DNA from: Plasmodiophora brassicae
Lineage: Eukaryota; Endomyxa; Phytomyxea; Plasmodiophorida; Plasmodiophoridae
Direction of reading: 5' to 3'
Assembly: GCA_039704465.1 (NCBI GenBank)
Contig: JASFAU010000006.1
Span: 434,001-498,000, forward strand
Length of the DNA: 64,000 bases
Shown: piece by piece, positions 21,758-35,028 of the stretch
Numbering within the stretch: position 1 is the first letter of the stretch
How the letters are laid out: each line of letters begins with the position of its first letter
Notes under the pieces: model-generated
Database searches by the model: none
The model's input: only the letters and a program-made list of their open reading frames with translations
What the model was told of the DNA's origin: nothing
Program-made: the position numbers and the translations under genes

Positions 21758-24700
21758 TTAGGATGGGTGTCCCATGTGGTCGGCGATAAGGCGTCTGGCT
21801 TGAGCGATCGCGTTTTCAATCGTAGCGGACCCATGGGCCGCGTATTCGTTGATGAGGTTCTGCATGGCCTCGGCGAGTTGGATGTTGTCGCCGCGGGCCT
21901 GCTCGAGTTCCCGCTGTAGGGTTTGCAATTCGTGGGCGTGCTCCTCGCCGCCGTTGTCGTCGTTCAGCGACTCGAGGATCATGGTCCGGAACGAGTGCTG
22001 GGCGAACCGCACGTCCTTCTCGAGGGTCGCAATCCGCTGCTGACATTCCTGAACTTGCCGGTCCCTGTCGTCCAGCGCCGAATACAGCTTCGTTGCCTCG
22101 AATTTAAGTTGGTCCCGTTCAGACACGGCGGCCTTCAATTGCTGGGTCAATTCGGCCAGGTGTGCCAGGTCCAGCATCTCAGCACGCTGGCTGGGAGCGC
22201 CCCTTTTGTTCGATCGCAGACGCTGGTCACCGTCTAGACCGCCAGCAGGCCTACAACAAGGTCGCCAGTTAGCAACCAGCGTGCTCACCCGGGCTTCTTA
22301 GCCTGACAGGGGTGCGTCGTCGTCGAATTCGAAGCCGTCCCGTCGCCTGCCTCGCTGATGTCGTTCCATCTCGCTTCTCAGCTGATCAAGGACAGATGCC
22401 AACTTGCCCTTCAGGCGATGCGTTTGCCTGCAGTTATACAGAACGCTTGATATGCGGCTACAGATCAGCTCCAGACGTCCGACGTCGTCGTTCGTCAGCT
22501 TCGCGTCTGGCAATGCGTCCCGTTTACAAACCTGGCGAGCGTGTCAGCAGGCAACCTATACGGTCCGATAGAGGAACGACCTCAACAACGCCAACGACGT
22601 GCTGGCTGTGATCAAACACGGGCGCTGCCATTATCGATTGCCAGTCTTGGATCGTGTACCACGGAAGGTTGGACAGGCCAACACGAACGCCTTGGAATTC
22701 AGAGTCCCGAACGAGGTTGCTATCGGTGACCCAAGGCTGGCTTATCAGTAGTGGCCGAGACCGAGAACAAACCGATCCAGCAACGCTCTTGTCCATCGGC
22801 AGACGCGTGTACTGCGATCCGACTACGGGGCGCGAGTTCAGTCGACATCACAGTGGCACAAGGCGCGGACGCTCATACTTCCATGCTCCTCGACAATGCT
22901 CGTGAACAGGTCGCCTCGCTCGGAATCCAGTAGGAATAGGTGCGATCGATGGGCGCTGAACACCTTTCGAACGTAGTGTTGAACGGCCTGGAACCTGCAC
23001 CAGAACTCAGCAAACGAATTTTAAAAGCGGGTCGGCGGGACCTTACAGAGGCGTCAACGTGGACACGCCGACAACGGCGCCGTGGAAGTCATCAACGTGC
23101 TGTGATGTCTCTACGACACCCTGGACTCTTTTCACTTCTGTCGCGCTCATTTGAAGCGCCTCCCTGGCTGCTTCCAGTCGCTCATTCGAGCGGGAAAGGT
23201 TATCGTTGATCATCGCGTTCAGTCGGCCGAACTAACGCACACTGAGAATCGGAAACTGGCTCGGGCGTTCATACGGCCCATTTACCTGCGCAACCATGGA
23301 GGCTAACGAGGCGACAGCTTGGGCAATGTCGACCTCATTGTCGCGCCACGATGCGTTCATCAAGGCGGAGCTGTAGTTGCACAGCTGAAGCACGCCTGAT
23401 ACCACCGATGACGACGCATCGATCAAAGGGAGCATCAGCGACGTTGACAGATCCGATCGCATCCACTGATCTGGGAACGACTGAAACCGTGGGTCGGATT
23501 TCGCAGACGTGATGCGAAGGACCCGGGCAGAGGACGTCACGCTGCCAAGCAGACCTTGGCGAGACCCAAACTGTTTGTCATCAGAACCCGATCGTTAAAT
23601 TCGAGTGGCAGAGGACAGCCGACGCGGTACCTGAATCTCGTCAATGTGCCGTTCGGGGGCCAGCTCCATGTCAGTGTGGATCAGTCGGTATCGCATCGCA
23701 TCTCCATCGAGGACGAACAGGCCGCACCCCTCGAACTGAACCAGTTTGTGCAGGCAGACAAACATGTCGCTGGCCATCTGGACGTAGCGATCGGAGCGAT
23801 CCAGCCGCCAGTTCCCTGTGTTGAGAAGCAACCCTTGCAACTCCTTGAAGCCGTTAACAGCATCGGATACGTCTATAGGTCCTGGGCACCGAACGCCATC
23901 AATACGAGGTATGAGTCGCAGGGAAGTATACCCACCAGCTGCGTCCTGTCTCGTCGTAGGCACCGGCGTTGGACCTGGCGTACCACCATGCTTGCAGACC
24001 GCCGTAAGGAGGTCGCAGAGTCGCGTGCATTGCTGAACGGACGAGCCAGAGAAGGGAGCTTGACACGAGCGCAGCGCTTGCACGACGCCAACAACCGTCT
24101 GGTTGAACCGAAGTGGGACACACATGATACTCGAGGCCGGACCGTTGGTTGTCTGGGAGGCGTCATAGGAAGGGTTGAAACGCGGATCCGTCGCAGTGTC
24201 GACAGCAAAGTAGGGATTGCCAGTGAGAATCACCCATCCGATTATGGACGACTCGGACGGAATATCACGCTTGACACGATCAGCACCAGTAACTGCAACG
24301 TTGTCAGACAACCTGCCCGCCTTCGTGCACAACCAGAACCGCAACCTGTATACGTTAAGTGGATTGGCCGCCTGTTCTGACCGTCGAATTCGCACAAGAA
24401 GATCGTGCATGCTTCGCACCCGAGCAGGCGCGACAACGTGCGACCCAGTTCGAAAAGCAAACTGGATTCAAGCGTGCTAACGGCTGCGGTTGCAGACAGG
24501 ACCCTGTCAACAAAGTCGAACAGTGCAGACGTCGTCTCCTCCAGGTCGGCCGAATGTGTCTGGGCCTGTAAACGGCACCGACCTTCAGGACCGCACATTG
24601 AACAGCGCCCCCTGTTCGTATTACCTCACGAACCGTCGTCGTCAGCTGACGGTTGACGTCCTGCAGCTGAACGGCGACAAATGCTGACTTGACCACGCTT

Positions 24701-27700
24701 CTGAACACGGCAGCGGCCAACCTCTCCTTGTCAGAGAACTCAGCGGGCTGTATCCCGTGACGAACCAGCTGGATGACGACGGTACACGCAGGCATGGCCC
24801 CGCTCGGTGGGAGCTCGAACGGAATCCACATGACGGAGACTGCTCGACGGCTCCTGCTGCCCAGCGTTGCAGGCGTATTGTCAAGTGGGGCGCGTGCGCA
24901 CGCCACTTCGCCGTTGTTCAGAGCGCTGGTCAGCGTCGTTGCAGCACTTTCTGGGAGACTAGCGGCCAGCTGTGCAACTGTTTGGGCGGATCGAGACCAA
25001 GGCGAGGAGACAATAACGGAATCGGCCTCAAGGCCGAATTGCAGAATGACGTCGGTAACCACAGATTCGATGTCGCAGGAAGGCGACAGATGGAGCGAGT
25101 ACAGCGGCGACACTTTGGTGCACGTTGCATCGAGAATTGCGTTCGTGAGGTCAAGGTCGCAGCGCGCTGCCTCCAGCTCCGACGACATGGTATCACGGGA
25201 CAGCTGAATGTTCTGCAAGTTATCCATCGTGGACTCTTTCTTGGATAGCAATGCGGCAATGGGGCTGATGCTTTTGATGAACATCTTGAGATCGTCCATA
25301 TCGGCGTCGCAGAAGCCCGGTGGAGGCTTTGACCCCAGGACGATACAGCCGAGCCCATCGGGCAAAGGCATCGACAGTAAGTTCTGGGGGCGAACCGGAG
25401 AGTCCAATATGCCTTCACAGCCCTCTGCCGTGTCCGCCATAATCACGTCCTGCATTTGCGATGACATCTGCCGGCCTGCTATCCAGCGGCTCAGGGAGCA
25501 ATGCTTCAGACGAGCGAATTCGGACACGAGATCATTGATGCATGCACTGGTTCCAGCAGCGTACATGCCCTGCGACGCATTGATGCAATACTGGAGGATA
25601 GAGACACGCGCGCGGGCTTCGCCGAGTTCGCCTGTCGCTTGCTGAAGCAGACGATCGCATTCGATTTGCTTCCGGCACCGGTCGGAACACTCCAGTGCAG
25701 CCACGTACACGACAGTGATGGCGTTCATCACTTCCAGTTCGTCCTCTTTGTAATCAAGGTGCGGCCGCGCTGCAACAACGATAACGCTGTCGGTGCCGTT
25801 CTTGAGAAAGCATGACGACTTGGCGAACACGAACGCGTCGCCGAGGTTGATCTCGGGGAAAAGCTCCTGGATTGCGGGTCTGTTTCGATTGGAGAGTCGG
25901 AAGGTGTTGGAGTCTGTCAGCAGATCCATGCGACGCGTTATGGCGATGGAGCTCGAGACCATTTGATGGAGGCCATTGGTGACTACGGAATCGAGCTCGG
26001 TGTCCGGTCCAGATAGGAGGTCGACTGCCACTGATAAGCCGTGCCTGAATCGGCCCAAGGTCGAGTGCAAACGGTCATTCTCGGAGCGAACCCGCCCACT
26101 GTCCTCATTGACGTTGGACAGTTCATGTTTCTGGCGACAGATCTGGGTATGGCTGCTGAGCCACATGCTCAGAATGCCGCGAAACAGGAGCATCTGCTCG
26201 TCATGGCTGGCGCTCAAGTCTTCATCTGGATCTTTGAGAAGGATGCAGACTGCCCCCACAGAGCGGTTCGTCTCAACAACAGGATACCCGAGAACACGCC
26301 ATCGCTCTCTGCCGCTGGGCGGCTCGAAACCCAAGGCCGCCTTCACATCCGATACTCCAATAACTTCGTCAACGGATTCGTTGGCGGTGCCAATGTGATC
26401 AACCAACTCATAAAGCACTGCAAACAGAATAAATATCACCCAATGACAGATGCGTTGGACCCATTACTGACCACCGCCAGTGTCGGAAGGGATGGAATCC
26501 AACGACCGCAGATCCGTGTGAGAAATGCACGTCTGCGAGTAAGCGAACACGGCAAAGTAGACGAAATTGCCCAGACGTCTCCACAGTAATCCACCGGTAC
26601 TTTCAAGCGCAGAACGGACACGATGAGCGTCAGAATCGGCAATCGTTCGCAGCACTGCCACCAGGGCGGCACACTGTTTAACCCCCTCGCCAAGGTTGTC
26701 GGCCTGCTTCGTGATTTTCGCAAGCCGCCCAATTTGAGCGGACAGGAGCACTTGCATTCGCTGTCTGGCTTGTCGCTCGCTCTTAGACAGCTTGATAGCC
26801 GGGTCCAGTCTGCGTTCCAAACAACTTTAGAAGACTAATGATGAACGCAAAGGCGGTCAGCTACTACCGGTCTTGCAGTTTCATTGCGTTTCGATGAGCT
26901 CGCACCATATCGAGAAGCAGAATGCAGAATGCCTCGAGGAACCTCTGGTCGGCAATCGTGAAGCGCGTCCGTTGCCCGCTACAATCAGGATCCAAATGGT
27001 TGACCACGCGCACAACACCGAGAACGCCCTTACAATCGTAGTTTAGGGATTCACCACGTCAAGAAAGCAAAAGCAGCAGCCTTTACCTCGGTATCGTTCC
27101 CAATCGCGCAGCACAGAATTGAATGTGGCCGGGTACTGTACCTTGTTCCCGAACACCCACCATCAATGTCGTCGCTGAAATGAATGTTCTGATCCCCTTC
27201 GAAATAGTTGACGGTCACCCTGGCACTCCACTTAGCAGAGCCACACACATGGGCGCATGAAAATGAGACCTTGAAACGGCGGCCTGGGTAAGAATGCTGG
27301 GCCTATCGATTGGGAAACGGTAGGTCCTAAGGGTTCCTCCAACGACGTCATGAACGGCGGTCCACAGTTCAGCGCACGTCTGATCGAACAGCCAGAGTTG
27401 TGCGAACTCGGCATTCACCATCTTTGCCTAAGCACAACGTAGCCGCACGTAAGAGTACGCAGAGGATCGGCTGCGTCGATGGCGTTACGAGAGGGCAGGT
27501 CTCGTTGGAGAACATCATATGCAGGCCGCTGGAGAGCGTCGCGGTCCGCATGCACTCGATGAGAGAATTTGACACTTGCAGCTGGCCTTGCAGACGGACG
27601 TTCTCCTTGGAATCGTTTTCAACGGTGCTTTTCAGGTCCTGTATTAAGGACTGGTACGCCAGAACCATGTTCAGGCGAGACGCAACTCCCCTAAAACCTG

Positions 27701-30700
27701 AATGAAACGAATCAACATTCTCATGGATGCAGTGACAGAATTAACCGTACCGGCTTCTTCCACGCGAGAGAAGGTTTTAGGAGGCGAGATAAAGGCATGA
27801 ATCTCTCCTTTCCATGAAGATAACGAAGGCGATGATAGGTGCTCTAAGAGCATTGGCGCAATGCGTTCTGCATAGCGAAAGCTCACATAAACACCACGAG
27901 GTGACACCATTGCAGAGGATGCCATACTTGGGGTTTTCGTCAGTACGGCCGTATCGTTAGCCGCGTCCCAGGTGAACCACTCAGAGCCTATGCGAACCTG
28001 TTCCCATGAACGTCAGACGTGAACTCAAGCGTTATCCAGATTGATCCATGTCACCTGGAATTCTTCGGTCTGCGACAAGACAACAGATAGCGCCAGCAAG
28101 GCCCCTTCTGCGATGACCATCGTCAGAGGCTTGTCAGGTGAGGCAGAAGGGATTTCGACAGGTGTTGCGAGAATTTGCGTTAACCTGAAGAACTCTTCCA
28201 TCTCGGCCTCAGCAGATGCAAGAGCGTCATTGGCCTTTCTACCGGCAGTAAATGTGGAGACTGCCGGGGCTGATGCTTGGGGAGCCAGTGGCCCAGTGTG
28301 GACGTGCGGAGCGAGATCTTCGTGCTGTACGCTGGCGTGCGCTGAGTGGGCCTGAAATACTTTCTTTCTCGTTGTGGCGCTAGCATGTCGCGAGGGCCGG
28401 GATCGTTGCGAAGATGTTGTTGATGCAGAAGGTGACCGCGATTTGGTTGGCGCAAATGCGAGGACGTCGCCACCGCCGGCTCGGGGACTGCTGCTAGGGG
28501 ACGGTTCCAGGTCCTCAATGCTCGCCTCAGACACTCTCCCGATGTGGAAATCGAACGGCATCTTCCGATCCAGAGAGATGATCCGCTGATGGTGGCGTTG
28601 TATCGGCAAGACGATGTTCTGCGGTAGGTCGGGGACCTGATCCTTGACTTCGTTAGCGTCCGGGTGGACGTATTCGATGTCGCCTCCGGTGAACTCGACA
28701 ATGTCGACAATGTCGTCGGTCTCAATGTACAGCGCGGCAAGGACCGCATTCGCTTCGTCAATGTCAAAGCGCTTCGACAATCTCCGCTTTCTGAAGGACG
28801 ATTCTGTGGACGAGCTCGGGTTCGACCCAGCGTTTAGACGGGTACCGATTCCCGTCTCGCTTGCCTGTCTCTTCAGTACACGGGTACTACCGCGTTGGGA
28901 ATTTCCTCGTTCCAGCGCCGGCGGGACCGACACTGTACGCCCGAGGGTTGGTGCAGGGAGCGGAGCCGAACGCCCGATCGTATCAACTTTCCCGGAAGGC
29001 ACTCGTTCCAGGTTCGATCCCTTTGAAAACGACTCAGCGGGTCGCGATGGTGGCTGCTGGAACACGTTCGTTGTCGAGCCGGCGTGAAGCAGAGCGAAGC
29101 TTTTGAGGCGTGCTTCGGCGCTGGATGGCAACGGAGATTCGTCTTCATTGTCACTGGCAGGGTTGTCGACGCTGTTCATCCATTCTCTCCAGGCCGAGAC
29201 GGACCCGCTGCCCGTAGACGTCAACTCCAGGCCCGTTGGCTTCGCCTGATCCGACAGAGAATCACCGCCATCGATCCCGTCAGCGATGGAGCTTCTTGAA
29301 GAGTTTTCATGTGACGATTCGCGCATGTCCTCGTCCCAGAGCAGGTCACCGGATGGACCAGGGGCCGGTGCTCTCGGGATGCCATCAATCTCTAGCGCAT
29401 CGCTCGTGGGCGCCCGGTATGATGAACTGAACGCATTGTCTGGAGGATCGGGACCGCTGACATCGGGAATGCGAGCCGCGGCGGCGCTCAGCTGACAATG
29501 TTTGCGATCAAGGAACGCCCCACATAGCGTCGTGAATAACGACAGTATCGAAATGGTATGTGGCCCGTATTTGGACGATTTGACGCCCACCAGTACGGTG
29601 GCAGTCACCCGTCCCAACGAATCGAACCTAATCAGTGAAAACAGTAAGTGACATGGCGCAGAGCGACATAGCGTGGACTTACATAGGACCGCATATCAGC
29701 ACAAGCGGCTGGTTCAGTTTGGCGACGCGAACATTTTCCCTTGAAGCAATGGCGCCAGTGTCGATCGTTTGCTTACAGAGCAGTCGGAAAGCCCCGGACT
29801 GGGAGATCTTGTCCACACGTTCCAGTTTGAACGGTAGAAGGTTACGGGGCATCACAGCGCCGAGCGCAACAACGTCTGCTCCCAGAGCTTCCATAAGTGC
29901 ATCGTTGACGCGGGCCGTGAAGTTGCCAGGATATAGCTCAAGGGCGTCCGCGTCGAAGAGCTTGACAAGTGACTCATAGGCGTTCAGCCGTGACCGCCAA
30001 ACGTCTCTGTCGCGATTGGACTCCGTCAAGTCCTTGACTAGCCCGCTGTATGACTCTTGAGCCCTCTTCTCACGACGAAGTGCACTGCATAGCCGATGAC
30101 AGAAGATCAGGGCGAGCTCGTGGTCCGCAGGAGTGAAAGGTGCATCGCCCTGCTTGTTTACAAACTGGATAACGGCATGGATTTCGCCGCCTTCGGTGGA
30201 TTCCATCACGGGAACACATAGAATCGCGGAACACTTCATGCCATCAATACCGTCCGGCGCGTCGATGGAGCCATGGAACAGCGGATGCTGTGTCAGGGTG
30301 TCGTTGTGCATGACGTGCTGCTTCGTCACCTGAACGGAACCGACAATGCCCGTACCAGAAGGTTCGCGATGCTCGGAATCATCTGGACCTTCAAACGAGT
30401 ACAGCTCCTTGTTCCCTTCATCAATGAGCCAAATCCGACACGACTGGCATTTCAGGACCAATTGGAGCTCACGTTGAGCCCAGTTCAAAACAGAAGGAAC
30501 GCCTGTCGCGATAGTAAGTACAGCGTAGTCCAGTCTTAGTCCAGAGCACAGGCTTACTAGCACGGTCGGACTCTATGTTTCCGATAACGCTGATCATAGC
30601 CTGTAGCAATCACTTGAGAAGCTATGCGAGATCGGAAGAAGCGTTTGTTACTAACCAACAGAGATTCGCAGCGTTCGGACAAGGTCGTGGCTTTCTCACG

Positions 30701-31597
30701 ACTTGCCAATGCGGCAACGCGTAAACCAAGAACTCCCGCGATTGCCGTTGTAACCTCAACGCCAGTGGCGTCAGTTAGGCCGCCAGCTTGGATGACACGG
30801 CGGCACTGCATTCCTCCCGATTCCACAATGGGAACCGCGATGTCGCCGTCCGACGACTGCACCATGCGGCCCGCCTTTACAGCCTGCTGTACTTCAGCAG
30901 CACAGTTTCGCAGGCGCTTCCCAGAGACATCGTGGACAACGAGTTTGTCGCAGTTGACGACGGCACGAAGGTGCTCCTCCAGATTGCGCTCGCTCTCGGA
31001 CATTGTCCAGGAGCAGGCGAACGCGAACAGTTGAAGAACGGAGCGGAACCTCTGCGTCAGTTTCTGGACCTCCAGGCCCTCTTCAGCCTTCCTGCCGGAT
31101 AACGAAGCCAACTGGTCCTCCAAAGTCGATTGGAGCTCCTGGCGTAGCGTCCGCTCCTGTTCCAGTTCCTGGGAATGCAGGGCGAGTCGTGCGGTGCACG
31201 ACTCGAGCTCAGCGTTGCGCGACGCGAGCTCAGCCCTGCACAAGGCAAGATCGTTGGAGCGTGCCGCCAGCTCATCGCTACGCTCTGCGACCTCTTCATT
31301 TCGCATGGCAAGTTCCTGGGTCAACGAAGCGACCTCAGCCCGCAAGCGTTCGACCTCAGCATCTGGTGCTGGATTCTTGACGTCAGCGGCAACTGGTTGT
31401 TGTTCTTTGACGTCCTGGACAGCTGGTCGTCCGGTGGGTGCGGCGGGGACGCCTTGCAGGATGGCGCGAACGTCTGCGTCGGTATCGCGCGTGATCTGCT
31501 CCGTCAGGCGGGCAAACATGTCGCGCCACTGGTCGGCGCCATCGTCGCCGCCCGCCGCCCCGCTTTGATACCTTCGCATGCAGGCGCCGTCACTCAC
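21758..31597 (-). CDS. giant protein with about twelve GAF-like modules
   Basis: Eighteen exons, the first 31597-30652 and the last 22250-21758, sum to 8,871 nt, or 2,956 aa. Introns were placed at each frame change; the first (30651-30557, 95 bp) is least certain. Residues 1-160 include a long coiled coil (ERLRAEVASLTQELAMRNEE). About twelve GAF-like modules follow, separated by short coils and one Ser-rich disordered region of some 400 residues after module 3. The clearest modules show SAILCVPVMES, SSIMCVPLRFNQTVVGVV, SLMLPLIDASSSVVSGVLQL and SIMAAPVFDHSQHVVGVVEV. The C-terminus is a coiled coil. No cyclase, phosphodiesterase, kinase or membrane domain is present. It may sense small ligands or act as a scaffold; this is inferred. 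Confidence 0.78.
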
Positions 31598-32250
31598 GCC
31601 ATCACCGCAACCCGGTGTGTTGTACTGCCAGCCAGGCTATCAGTGCCAGGCACACCCGGGACGACGCAGCCGCATCCCGCTTCCGACACATTTTGCTCAT
31701 GAACATCGTTGACGACAACATTGGCGTTTACAGACATAACAGGTCGAGCCCATAATACGGATCGGTGTACGCAGGGGATGCTCTGCAAACCGCCGGACAT
31801 TGGGGGCCGGACAGCAGATGGCGACGTCCCGAGCGCGGCGAGCGTGCGTGACTCGGCATCCAATTCGGGCACCGTCCGGCGCGCCATCCCATAGTCCGTC
31901 GGACATCTTCCTGGGTCTGCGGCCCTCCACACGCACTACCCATCGCTGCACGGCTGCAGGGTCTCTGGCCATCATTTTTGGTCCGGGTGCAGTTGTGCAG
32001 TGATCGGCTCCGTTCCGGACGATCTAACGGGACCGCTGCGCGGGTACCCCTGTCCCGATCGAGTTGGGCAAGAACTAGCCCCAGCGGCACTGGCTACTGG
32101 GACTAGCTTACTCTGCTGATCGACTTCACGGGTCGGAATTGACGATCGCGGGTACGCTTCTGGGCTGCTGTCAGATAATCATCGCGTTCAGACCTGGGCG
32201 GCAAGACGGCTGACGCGGTGGTTGATCCAGCTAACGGAAGAGCCACGCCC
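31598..32250. other. divergent promoter region, no gene supported
   Basis: About 650 bp between the giant GAF gene (minus) and the KOW gene (plus). Minus-strand frames of 92-120 aa occur, but they are Arg/Pro-rich and resemble nothing. Confidence 0.4.
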
Positions 32251-32862
32251 ATGTCTGTCGACGACGTCGCCATGCGGGATGCACTGGCGCCATGGATGAA
32301 CCAGGTCGTCTTCATCCGGAAGGGCCGCTTCGTCGGCCACGTTGGCGAGATTATCGGATTCGCGAACGGCAAGTTCCGCGTCAAGGTCGGCACTGACGAT
32401 ATCGTCAACAAGCAAGTCACCCAGGTTGAACTCTACAACGCCGACCTGCATAGAACTGCACGACGTCTCGGCGACGATACGCCCGGTGTCCCGAAGCCGC
32501 CAAGAACATCGGCGAAATCATCGGGGCCGAAGCTGATTGGGTCTCGGGTACGGATTATGGCGGGCAAGTTTGTCGGCGAGGTGGGCAACGTCGTGTACGG
32601 AGGCAACGGGTACTTTGCTGTCGAGATCGCAAGATGCGGAGAGGACAACCCGGTCGATCTGGTCATGAAGCGGAGCTCCGATCTTCAGGTTGTTGACGGC
32701 GACGCCAACAGTATGTCAGAAGATGATGTATGGAAGGCGGCCGCCATTCTGCTGAACCTCACCAGACAAGACGCGCCCGCCAGGAAACGGTGTCGCACGG
32801 AGATGGCTGGAACGGTCACTCCTGGGAAAGTCGCCGGTGAGGGCCAGTCCATGCACTGCTAG
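32251..32862 (+). CDS. protein with two KOW-like motifs
   Basis: Single-exon frame of 203 aa from MSVDDVAMRD. Two similar segments, VFIRKGRFVGHVGEIIGF (about 20-37) and VRIMAGKFVGEVGNVVYG (about 100-117), match the KOW/SH3-like beta-barrel pattern: basic-Gly, then V-G-x-V/I. Such motifs bind RNA or proteins in ribosomal and transcription-elongation factors. The linker is rich in Pro, Lys and Ser, and the C-terminal 60 residues include EDDVWKAAAILLNL and a basic patch RKRCR. There is no signal peptide or membrane helix. I cannot name an orthologue, so only a nucleic-acid or chromatin role is suggested. Confidence 0.6.
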   Translation: MSVDDVAMRDALAPWMNQVVFIRKGRFVGHVGEIIGFANGKFRVKVGTDDIVNKQVTQVELYNADLHRTARRLGDDTPGVPKPPRTSAKSSGPKLIGSRVRIMAGKFVGEVGNVVYGGNGYFAVEIARCGEDNPVDLVMKRSSDLQVVDGDANSMSEDDVWKAAAILLNLTRQDAPARKRCRTEMAGTVTPGKVAGEGQSMHC

Positions 32863-33195
32863 TCTGTTCGACCTGGATATCATTCCGTCGTGCATTCATA
32901 TATTATTTCGCTCGAGCGCCGCCCTCTCTCGTGATGCCCTGTCCTCTCGTCCATGTTTCTCATTCGTCCGAAGCAGCTGTGTCCATTCGCTGTTACAATA
33001 ATACATAACGCGTTACCAGTTCTGCTTCACCGTCACAGGAAGCGGCTTCAATTCACACGATAGGCGCGCGAAGGACAGTTGTTTTTCGAATACGTCTCGC
33101 CGCTCAAAACGGTGGAGCGTTGGCTGCTCACTTGAGGTGCCGTTTGATGGCGGTGAATCTTTCCGTTGTGTATTTCCTGGGCAACCGGCCCTGGG
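32863..33195. other. convergent 3' spacer
   Basis: About 330 bp between two converging genes, somewhat AT-rich (a TATATTATTT stretch near 32900). It probably holds both polyadenylation regions. No gene was seen. Confidence 0.4.
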
Positions 33196-34854
33196 TCAGT
33201 AGCGGTTCCAGTAGGTACGGCGGCGAACGTGGTTGTAGTCCGGGAACTGCAATGTCGATTACTATAATTGCAAGTTGCTCGATCACAACGTCCTGGACAA
33301 ACCTCATAAACAGCACCATAGGCGCTCACGACAACGTCGACATCTTGCAACAAACGCCCAGAGCACTCCAGAATATCGTCCGTCTCGCAGGCGTCGACGC
33401 GATTGACAAATTCGGCCGGGTGAATTCGTCGTCCGTAGTTGAGGACTTCACGCGCTGCACGATCGGCAGTAGCAAGGCCGTTGGAGGCAGCAGTAAAGTA
33501 CTCGGTCTTAATGGTATGACGAGCCATTTCAACCTGTGCATCATCCAGCTCGTAGCACAGGCGCGTGATCTCGTTCGTCACTTGGTAAGCAGCCTGCGGC
33601 AGTTTAAGGTCGACATTAATCAAGGCAGCAATGTCGACTTTGAAATACCTCATTCATGTCGAAAGGTCCACCTTGAACGTAGATGCCCCAGAGTCCCGTG
33701 TCTGCGTAATCGAAATTGAACGGGACTATCCTGTCGACACATCCAGCCTTGGTGCAGTTCGTAATCAGGTTGGAGTGTGAGAAATGTGTCAGGGGGGCCA
33801 GTGACGGATCGTGCTGGGCAGCATCGTAGTGGCCCAGAAGAGTTGTCAAGTAGCGCAGGGCGACGGTGTCTGGCGAATGCAGACCTCCAGTAGAGTAGCC
33901 AATAGCGAAATGGCCCTTGCCGATGTCATCCTGGCGCTCCCTCGTTTCGCCACCAATGAACGTTACAGGCTCCGCAGTGTTCGAGTATGACCCCTCAGGA
34001 ATGAAGGAAAAGTGCTTCTCAGCCAGACTCGCGAGTTCGTCATGAAGAATACATCCGGTTCCCGAGACGACGACACGATCTCCCGTATGATGGGCATCGC
34101 GGAAGGCGCGGAGGCGACTCAGGTCGATGCCACGAATTTGTTCCTCGGCTCCGACCACGGTGCGACCCAGGACCTGTTCACGATACGCGGCCTCGTGAAG
34201 ACGATCGAGAACGAGGTTGGAAACGGACTGCGCGGCGTTCTGCGAACGTTTCAACTGGCGACGACGTTCTTCTTCGACGGCACCCTCCACCTCAAGTGAA
34301 TGCTGGCAACGTCGGCGTGAGCTAGTGCCAACAATACTTGATGCTGAATTGCCGTACCTGCAAGGTGTCCGCCATAATTTCCACCAAGCGAGGTACGTGC
34401 TTCTTATTGTGGACGCGGCCGTAGTATATCGTCAGCTCACGGTCAGTCTCGACGCCGAGAGTCGCGCCAATGTTCTCGATCTCCTTGGCAAGGCTCCCCT
34501 TCGCAAGCTTGGGGGACCCGCGCAGCAGCATGCCGTTAACGAAGTTCGCAACGCCATGCTCGTCAGGGCCCTCATCCCTGGACCCAGCACGAATGCCGAT
34601 TAGGACAGTTCCGGAATGCTTCGCTGACGTCTGCCCACATTCAGGTGAGTACGACCGTTCGCTGCCACCCGCCTAACCCGCCAGACCTCGGAAACAACGC
34701 GAACACCGTTCTTCAGTGTCGACAGCTCTGCCTGCGGATACTGCAGGAATGCCGCTGGGGACGCATCGTTAGCAACCCCGGCCGTCGGCCCATGCGACGA
34801 CAGCAGACGTCGCGCCCACGAACGTCCCGCCTGACGACCCAGCATCGCCATCAC
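33196..34854 (-). CDS. mitochondrial M16 core/MPP-like protein, zinc motif lost
   Basis: Exons 34854-34687, 34630-34358, 34302-33649, 33593-33303 and 33246-33196 give 478 aa. The N-terminus (MLGRQAGRSWARRLLSS) looks like a mitochondrial presequence. The fold follows beta-MPP and complex III core 1: LSTLKNGVRVVSE, IGIRAGSRDEGPDEHG, IENIGATLGVETDRELTIYY, then EAAYREQVLGRTVVGAEEQI. The C-terminal string EFPDYNHVRRRTYW is typical. Where peptidases have H-F-L-E-H, this protein has N-F-V-N-G, so it cannot bind catalytic zinc there. It is most likely a structural subunit of the bc1 complex or a regulatory MPP subunit; which of the two cannot be decided here. Confidence 0.85.
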
Positions 34855-35028
34855 CCAGACCCCCCTCTACACGCGATTTTGATGACCCCAATTTTCTGGG
34901 ACGCCGTGTCCCTCGATCCACCTCGATGCGGTGAATTTTTCCGAAAACGTCTCGCTCGGCACTGATACAGCTCAATGATTACGGGACGTGCACGCCTTGG
35001 GCAGCAATTTATGGAAACGCTCAGCCAG

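Noticed and set aside
22298..22513. Ending the GAF gene at the stop near 22298 and treating 21758-22288 as a separate coiled-coil gene
   Set aside because: A GT-AG intron (22307-22251) joins DDDAPL to PAGGLDGDQ in frame and keeps the total coding length a multiple of three, so one gene is simpler.
25208..26589. Plus-strand frames of 104-182 aa
   Set aside because: They are antisense to the GAF-module gene, whose splice-joined frame explains the region.
28374..29495. Several plus-strand frames with Ser/Arg/Pro-rich text
   Set aside because: Shadows of the disordered Ser-rich part of the GAF gene on the minus strand.
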